A DNA stretch of 35,347 bases from Acetobacteraceae bacterium (lineage in GTDB: Bacteria > Pseudomonadota > Alphaproteobacteria > Acetobacterales > Acetobacteraceae), in NCBI GenBank assembly GCA_030041255.1, contig JASHOF010000172.1:1-35347 (forward strand). The letters run 5' to 3'. The notes under the pieces were generated by a model that worked only from the letters and a program-made list of their open reading frames with translations, had not been told where the DNA came from and made no database searches. Positions 32,149-35,347 of the stretch are shown here, piece after piece. Position 1 is the first letter of the stretch. Each line of letters opens with the position of its first letter. A program made the position numbers and the translations under genes.

Positions 32149-32940
32149 ATGGGATACTGGGGTAAGATCATCGGCGGCATGGCAGGTCTGGCCATGGGTG
32201 GGCCGCTCGGTGCCGTGGTCGGCGCCGCGATCGGCCACGCCGCCGATGTCGGCGTGCTCGGCGATCTCCGCCGGCAAATGGGGGCAAGCCTCAACCGCAA
32301 TTCTTCTCCGCTCGGCCCGGCGCGCATCGCCGCCCTGTTCGGCCGGCGCGAAGAAGTGTTCGCCATCGCCGTCGTGGTGCTTGCCGCCAAGCTCGCCAAG
32401 TGCGACGGCACCGTGAACCGTGCCGAGATCGAGGCCTTCAAGCGGCATTTCCGCATCCCGCCCGAATCGGTGCACCAGGTCGGCCGCCTGTTCGACCAGG
32501 CCCGTGACAGCTCCGCCGGGTTCGAGGCCTTCGCCGAGCAGCTTGCCGAAACCTTTGCCGACAATCGCGGCACGCTCGAAGAGGTACTGGCCGCCCTCTT
32601 CATGATCGCGCGCGCCGACGGCGCTCTGAACGTCCGCGAGGAAGCGTATCTCATCCGCGTGCATCGCGCCTTCGGCCTCGACCAGCTCGCATGGGACCGC
32701 GCCCGGGGTGCCGCGCCATCGCCCGCGACCGAGTTCGGCGATCCCTACTCGGTGCTGGGCCTCAAGGATACTGCCACCGACACCGAGATCCGCGCCACCT
32801 GGCGGCGGCTGATGCGCGAGAACCATCCCGACAGCCTGGCTGCACGCGGCGTACCGGCAGCCTTCATCGCCAAGGCAACCGAGAAGGTGGCACGCATCAA
32901 TGCTGCCTGGGACAGGATCAAGCGCGAGCGCGGCCTGTGA
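32149..32940 (+). CDS. DjlA-like membrane-anchored co-chaperone (TerB and J domains), 263 aa
   Basis: The N-terminus GKIIGGMAGLAMGGPLGAVV, continuing GAAIGH (5-30), is the glycine-rich anchor of DjlA-type proteins. The central TerB domain (about 65-180) shows AAKLAKCDGTVNRAEIEAF and LFMIARADGALNVREEAY. The C-terminal J domain (198-263) has YSVLGLKDTATDTEIRATW and the essential HPD motif (226-228). The protein would recruit and stimulate DnaK at the inner membrane. ATG 32149 is chosen because it begins the anchor; the longer frame from 31780 crosses non-coding sequence. Its TGA overlaps the GTG of the amidase gene, giving translational coupling. Confidence 0.92.
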   Translation: MGYWGKIIGGMAGLAMGGPLGAVVGAAIGHAADVGVLGDLRRQMGASLNRNSSPLGPARIAALFGRREEVFAIAVVVLAAKLAKCDGTVNRAEIEAFKRHFRIPPESVHQVGRLFDQARDSSAGFEAFAEQLAETFADNRGTLEEVLAALFMIARADGALNVREEAYLIRVHRAFGLDQLAWDRARGAAPSPATEFGDPYSVLGLKDTATDTEIRATWRRLMRENHPDSLAARGVPAAFIAKATEKVARINAAWDRIKRERGL

Positions 32941-33674
32941 GGGTCCGTCCCAGCCCCAACCATGACCCCCGCCCGACCGCCGCCCTGATCGACACGCTCG
33001 TCTTGCATTATACCGGAATGCCGACCGCCGAAGCCGCGCTGGAGCGCCTCTCCAACCCCGCGGCGCGCGTTTCCGCGCACTATCTCCTCGAGGAAGACGG
33101 AACGATCTGGCAGCTCGTGCCGGAGGAGCGCCGCGCCTGGCATGCCGGCGCTTCGTTCTGGCGTGGCAACACCGACATCAATGCGCGCTCGATCGGCATC
33201 GAGATTGTCAATCCCGGCCATGAGTGGGGTTATCGTCCGTTTCCCGCCGCGCAGATGGAGGCGCTTCTTTCGCTCTGCCGGACCCTGCTGGCCCGGCATC
33301 CGATTTCGCATCGCAACGTCGTCGCCCACAGCGACATCGCCCCCGACCGCAAGCAGGACCCGGGCGAGCTGTTCGATTTTGCATTCCTTGCGCGCAACGG
33401 CGTGGGTCTCTTCCCGGACGGCGTTCCCGATCTCGGCACGTCCGATGCCGTGGTCTCCGCCGCCGGGCTCGCGGCGGTGCGCGCCGAGCTCATCGCCGTC
33501 GGCTACCATCTCGGCGCAGCCGGCGCGCCCGACCGCCCTCTCGCTCTCGTGCTCGGCGCTTTTCAGCGCCACTGGCGCCCGGAGGCCATCACGGGTGCGG
33601 CAGACCGCGGCACCCGCGCGCGGCTCGCCGCAGTGTCCCGCCTGTTCGCTTCACCGCTGGCGGCGGCCGGCTGA
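32937..33674 (+). CDS. N-acetylmuramoyl-L-alanine amidase (amidase_2 type), 245 aa
   Basis: This zinc enzyme cuts the amide bond between MurNAc and L-Ala in peptidoglycan or its fragments. Zinc ligands and catalytic residues are visible: His24 in LVLHYTGM, Glu89 in SIGIEIVNPGHEWGY, His131 and Asp141 in VVAHSDIAPDRKQDPG, with Lys139. WHAG (69-71) is also diagnostic. Residues from about 165 look like a peptidoglycan-binding domain (AAVRAELIAVGYHL, LGAFQRHWRPEAITG). No signal peptide is seen, which suggests cytoplasmic recycling (AmpD-like) or export by other means. The GTG start overlaps the djlA stop (GTGA). The djlA-amidase pairing is familiar from other Alphaproteobacteria. Confidence 0.91.
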   Translation: MRVRPSPNHDPRPTAALIDTLVLHYTGMPTAEAALERLSNPAARVSAHYLLEEDGTIWQLVPEERRAWHAGASFWRGNTDINARSIGIEIVNPGHEWGYRPFPAAQMEALLSLCRTLLARHPISHRNVVAHSDIAPDRKQDPGELFDFAFLARNGVGLFPDGVPDLGTSDAVVSAAGLAAVRAELIAVGYHLGAAGAPDRPLALVLGAFQRHWRPEAITGAADRGTRARLAAVSRLFASPLAAAG

Positions 33675-33699
33675 AAGCAGTCGTGAAAGGACATCCGCG

Positions 33700-34524
33700 A
33701 TGACCACGAGCCAGACGGAAAGAGCGCTCCGCTTCCAGGCCCTGCACAAGGAGCCGGGGATTTTCATCATCCCCAATGCCTGGGACGCCGGCTCCGCGCG
33801 GATCCTGGCCGGACTCGGCTTCGCCGCGATCGCCACCTCGAGCGGCGCCGCCGCTGGAACGCTCGGCCGACGGGACGGCACGATGTCGCGTGAGGAGGCA
33901 TTGGCGCATTCCCGCACCATCGTCGCCGCCACCGATCTCCCGGTTTCCGCCGATCTCGAAAAAGGATTCGGAGATTCGCCGCGCACGGTGGCAACGACGG
34001 TCCGCCTGGCTGCGGAAACCGGCCTCGTCGCCGCCTCGATCGAGGATGCCACCGGCGATCCGGCCAGGCCGTTCTTCACCTTCGAAGATGCGCTCGCGCG
34101 CCTCGCCGCCGCCATCGCCGAAGCAAGGAAGCTCCCGTTTCCGTTCATGATCACGGCACGCTCCGAGAATTTCCTGCGCGGCAATCCCGACCTCGATGAC
34201 ACCATCGCCCGTCTCCGGGCCTTCGAGGCTGCGGGCGCCGACGTGCTGATGGCGCCCGGGCTTCCCGACCTCGCAGCGGTCGCCAAGGTCTGCACAGCAC
34301 TCACCCGTCCCTTCAACTTCATGGCCGGAATGCCCGGACGCTCGTTTCCCGTCGCGGAACTCGCCCAAGCCGGCGTGAAACGCATCAGCCTCGCCACCTC
34401 GCTCTACCGTGCGGCCATGAGCGGGCTCGTCCGGGCTGCGCGCGAGGCAACGGAAGACGGTACATTCGGCTATGTGGACAAGGCAATGAAGACGGCGGAG
34501 ATCAACGCCCTGATGGCCGGCTGA
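33700..34524 (+). CDS. Isocitrate lyase/PEP mutase superfamily enzyme, 274 aa
   Basis: Enzymes of this superfamily cleave or form C-C or P-C bonds in 2-keto acid chemistry with Mg2+. IFIIPNAWDAGSARILAGLG and the metal loop SADLEKGFGD (83-92), IEDATG (114-119) and FMITARSENFLRG match the small 'PEP mutase-like' group. The nucleophile-bearing KKCGH motif of isocitrate lyase is absent, so glyoxylate-cycle lyase activity is not expected. The substrate may be a 2-methylisocitrate- or oxaloacetate-like compound; it is not known. ATG 33700 has AAGGA eight bases upstream. It lies 25 bp after the amidase stop and could be cotranscribed. Confidence 0.86.
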   Translation: MTTSQTERALRFQALHKEPGIFIIPNAWDAGSARILAGLGFAAIATSSGAAAGTLGRRDGTMSREEALAHSRTIVAATDLPVSADLEKGFGDSPRTVATTVRLAAETGLVAASIEDATGDPARPFFTFEDALARLAAAIAEARKLPFPFMITARSENFLRGNPDLDDTIARLRAFEAAGADVLMAPGLPDLAAVAKVCTALTRPFNFMAGMPGRSFPVAELAQAGVKRISLATSLYRAAMSGLVRAAREATEDGTFGYVDKAMKTAEINALMAG

Positions 34525-34648
34525 ATCGTCGCCCTGCCCTCCGTTCTTGCCAATCGCGCTGCCTTGCCCCAATATCCGGACGCCACTCTGTGGCCATCAG
34601 GCAAATGGTGGTTGAAGGTTCCGGCCTCGCCGCCAGAGGGAGGAGCTG

Positions 34649-35116
34649 ATGTCCCGATCCATTGCGCTCAACGTCAACGGCAACGCGGTCGCGGTCAGCG
34701 TGGATGACCCTGCCATGCCGTTGCTCTACGCGCTCCGCAACGATCTCGCGCTGCATGGCCCTCGCTTCGGTTGCGGCCTCGGCCAATGCGGCGCCTGTAC
34801 CGTCCTGCTCGACGGAAAAGCAGTCCGCTCCTGCATCACGCCGATCTCGTCGGTCGCCAACCGGCGCGTCGTGACGCTCGAAGGGCTTGGCACGCCCGCG
34901 GAGCCGCACCCTTTGCAACAGGCCTTCATCGAAGAACAGGCAGCGCAGTGCGGCTACTGTATCAACGGCATGATCATGCGGGCCGCAGCGCTCCTGGCCG
35001 AAAAGGAAAAGCCGAGCGAAGCCCATATCAAGGCGGTGCTGGCTCGCAATCTCTGTCGCTGCGGCACCCATCAGCGCATCGTCCGTGCGATCCAGCGCGC
35101 GGCTTCCGGCATGTGA
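34649..35116 (+). CDS. [2Fe-2S] small subunit of a molybdenum hydroxylase (IorA/CoxS-like), 155 aa
   Basis: This is the electron-transfer subunit of the xanthine dehydrogenase family. Two clusters are complete: the plant-ferredoxin type with Cys42, Cys47, Cys50 and Cys62 (CGLGQCGAC...SC), and the C-terminal type with Cys101, Cys104, Cys136 and Cys138 (CGYC...CRCG). The length matches the two-subunit isoquinoline 1-oxidoreductase group (IorA), which passes electrons to a c-type cytochrome and not to NAD. ATG 34649 follows GGAGGAG. The large subunit starts 12 bp after the stop. No FAD subunit is seen between them, which supports the IorAB arrangement. Confidence 0.92.
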   Translation: MSRSIALNVNGNAVAVSVDDPAMPLLYALRNDLALHGPRFGCGLGQCGACTVLLDGKAVRSCITPISSVANRRVVTLEGLGTPAEPHPLQQAFIEEQAAQCGYCINGMIMRAAALLAEKEKPSEAHIKAVLARNLCRCGTHQRIVRAIQRAASGM

Positions 35117-35128
35117 AGGGAGAAGGCC

Positions 35129-35347
35129 ATGTTCATCGCTCCCGCATCCGGCCGCCGTGACTTCCTCAAGAGCGGAGCACTGATCGTCGGCTTCGCGATC
35201 CTCGGCCTGCCCTCCTCAGCCCCGGCGGCAGCCACGGAACCGGCCCGGCCTCTGGCGCTCGACCAGGTGGACAGCTTCCTCGCCATCAACTCCGACGGCA
35301 CCGCGACGATCTATTCCGGCAAGGTCGAGCTCGGCACCGGCGTACTC
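35129..35347 (+). CDS. Molybdopterin-binding large subunit (IorB-like), 5' part only, 73 codons
   Basis: The gene runs off the window end. ATG 35129 follows GAGAAGG, a good ribosome site, and gives a twin-arginine signal: GRRDFLKSG, then a hydrophobic stretch (ALIVGFAILGLPSSAPAAA). The mature start LALDQVDSFLAINSDGTATI followed by YSGKVELGTG is the beginning of the IorB large subunit, which is exported folded with its molybdenum cofactor. Tat export would place the enzyme in the periplasm together with IorA, which travels as a partner. The catalytic domain lies beyond the window, so the substrate cannot be guessed. Confidence 0.88.
   Translation, partial: MFIAPASGRRDFLKSGALIVGFAILGLPSSAPAAATEPARPLALDQVDSFLAINSDGTATIYSGKVELGTGVL

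Noticed and set aside
34582-34594. GCCAC TCT GTGGC hairpin after the PEP mutase-like gene
   Set aside because: A 5-bp stem with no T-run; not convincing as a terminator.

Overview
The window is GC-rich, densely packed and bacterial. Gene content and protein style point to an alphaproteobacterium, most likely in or near the Acetobacteraceae (Rhodospirillales). The main indications are the pdxH / fabI / aroC neighbourhood, a DjlA-type TerB-DnaJ protein followed by an amidase, the IorA-type molybdenum hydroxylase small subunit, and a glycine- and asparagine-rich calcium-repeat protein. This placement is inference from protein resemblance, not a phylogeny. No rRNA, tRNA, CRISPR array, transposase or integrase was recognised.

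Layout. 1-3.6 kb: a universal stress protein, then pdxH divergent from fabI-aroC (vitamin B6, fatty acid and aromatic amino acid synthesis). 3.7-6.5 kb: a minus-strand run of four genes read as sirtuin, TerB-like protein, class I glutamine amidotransferase and an SDR that has lost its catalytic lysine. 6.6-9.7 kb: a small putative membrane protein and a DinG-type iron-sulfur helicase. 9.7-12.4 kb: a decaying sugar ABC transport locus, with two intact permeases behind a shortened, frameshifted solute-binding-protein gene and no ATPase. 12.5-14.3 kb: a MOSC protein, a glycine-zipper lipoprotein and about 0.9 kb without a convincing gene.

14.3-25.6 kb is a cell-surface block. It holds an RTX-like calcium-repeat protein closed by a clear terminator, a complete dTDP-L-rhamnose operon in the order rmlB-rmlA-rmlC-rmlD with translational coupling, a 2-hydroxyacid dehydrogenase, and a minus-strand set of a 988-residue two-headed glycosyltransferase, a protein with two ChW-like modules and a group 4 glycosyltransferase. 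A likely reading is synthesis and transfer of rhamnose-containing surface glycan.

25.7-28.8 kb is a tightly coupled queuosine operon, tgt-queF-queG, with a ribbon-helix-helix gene attached by stop/start overlap, followed by a 56-codon gene. 28.9-33.7 kb holds an AsmA-family envelope protein, divergent from a DjlA-like co-chaperone and a coupled peptidoglycan amidase. 33.7-35.3 kb holds an isocitrate lyase/PEP mutase family enzyme, then the small [2Fe-2S] subunit and the truncated start of the Tat-exported large subunit of a molybdenum hydroxylase.

No wholly new system stands out. The observations most worth a second look are the PdxH lacking both halves of the known PLP-regulatory arginine cage, the SDR without its catalytic lysine, the partly decayed sugar transporter, and the surface-glycan set with its ChW-like protein.
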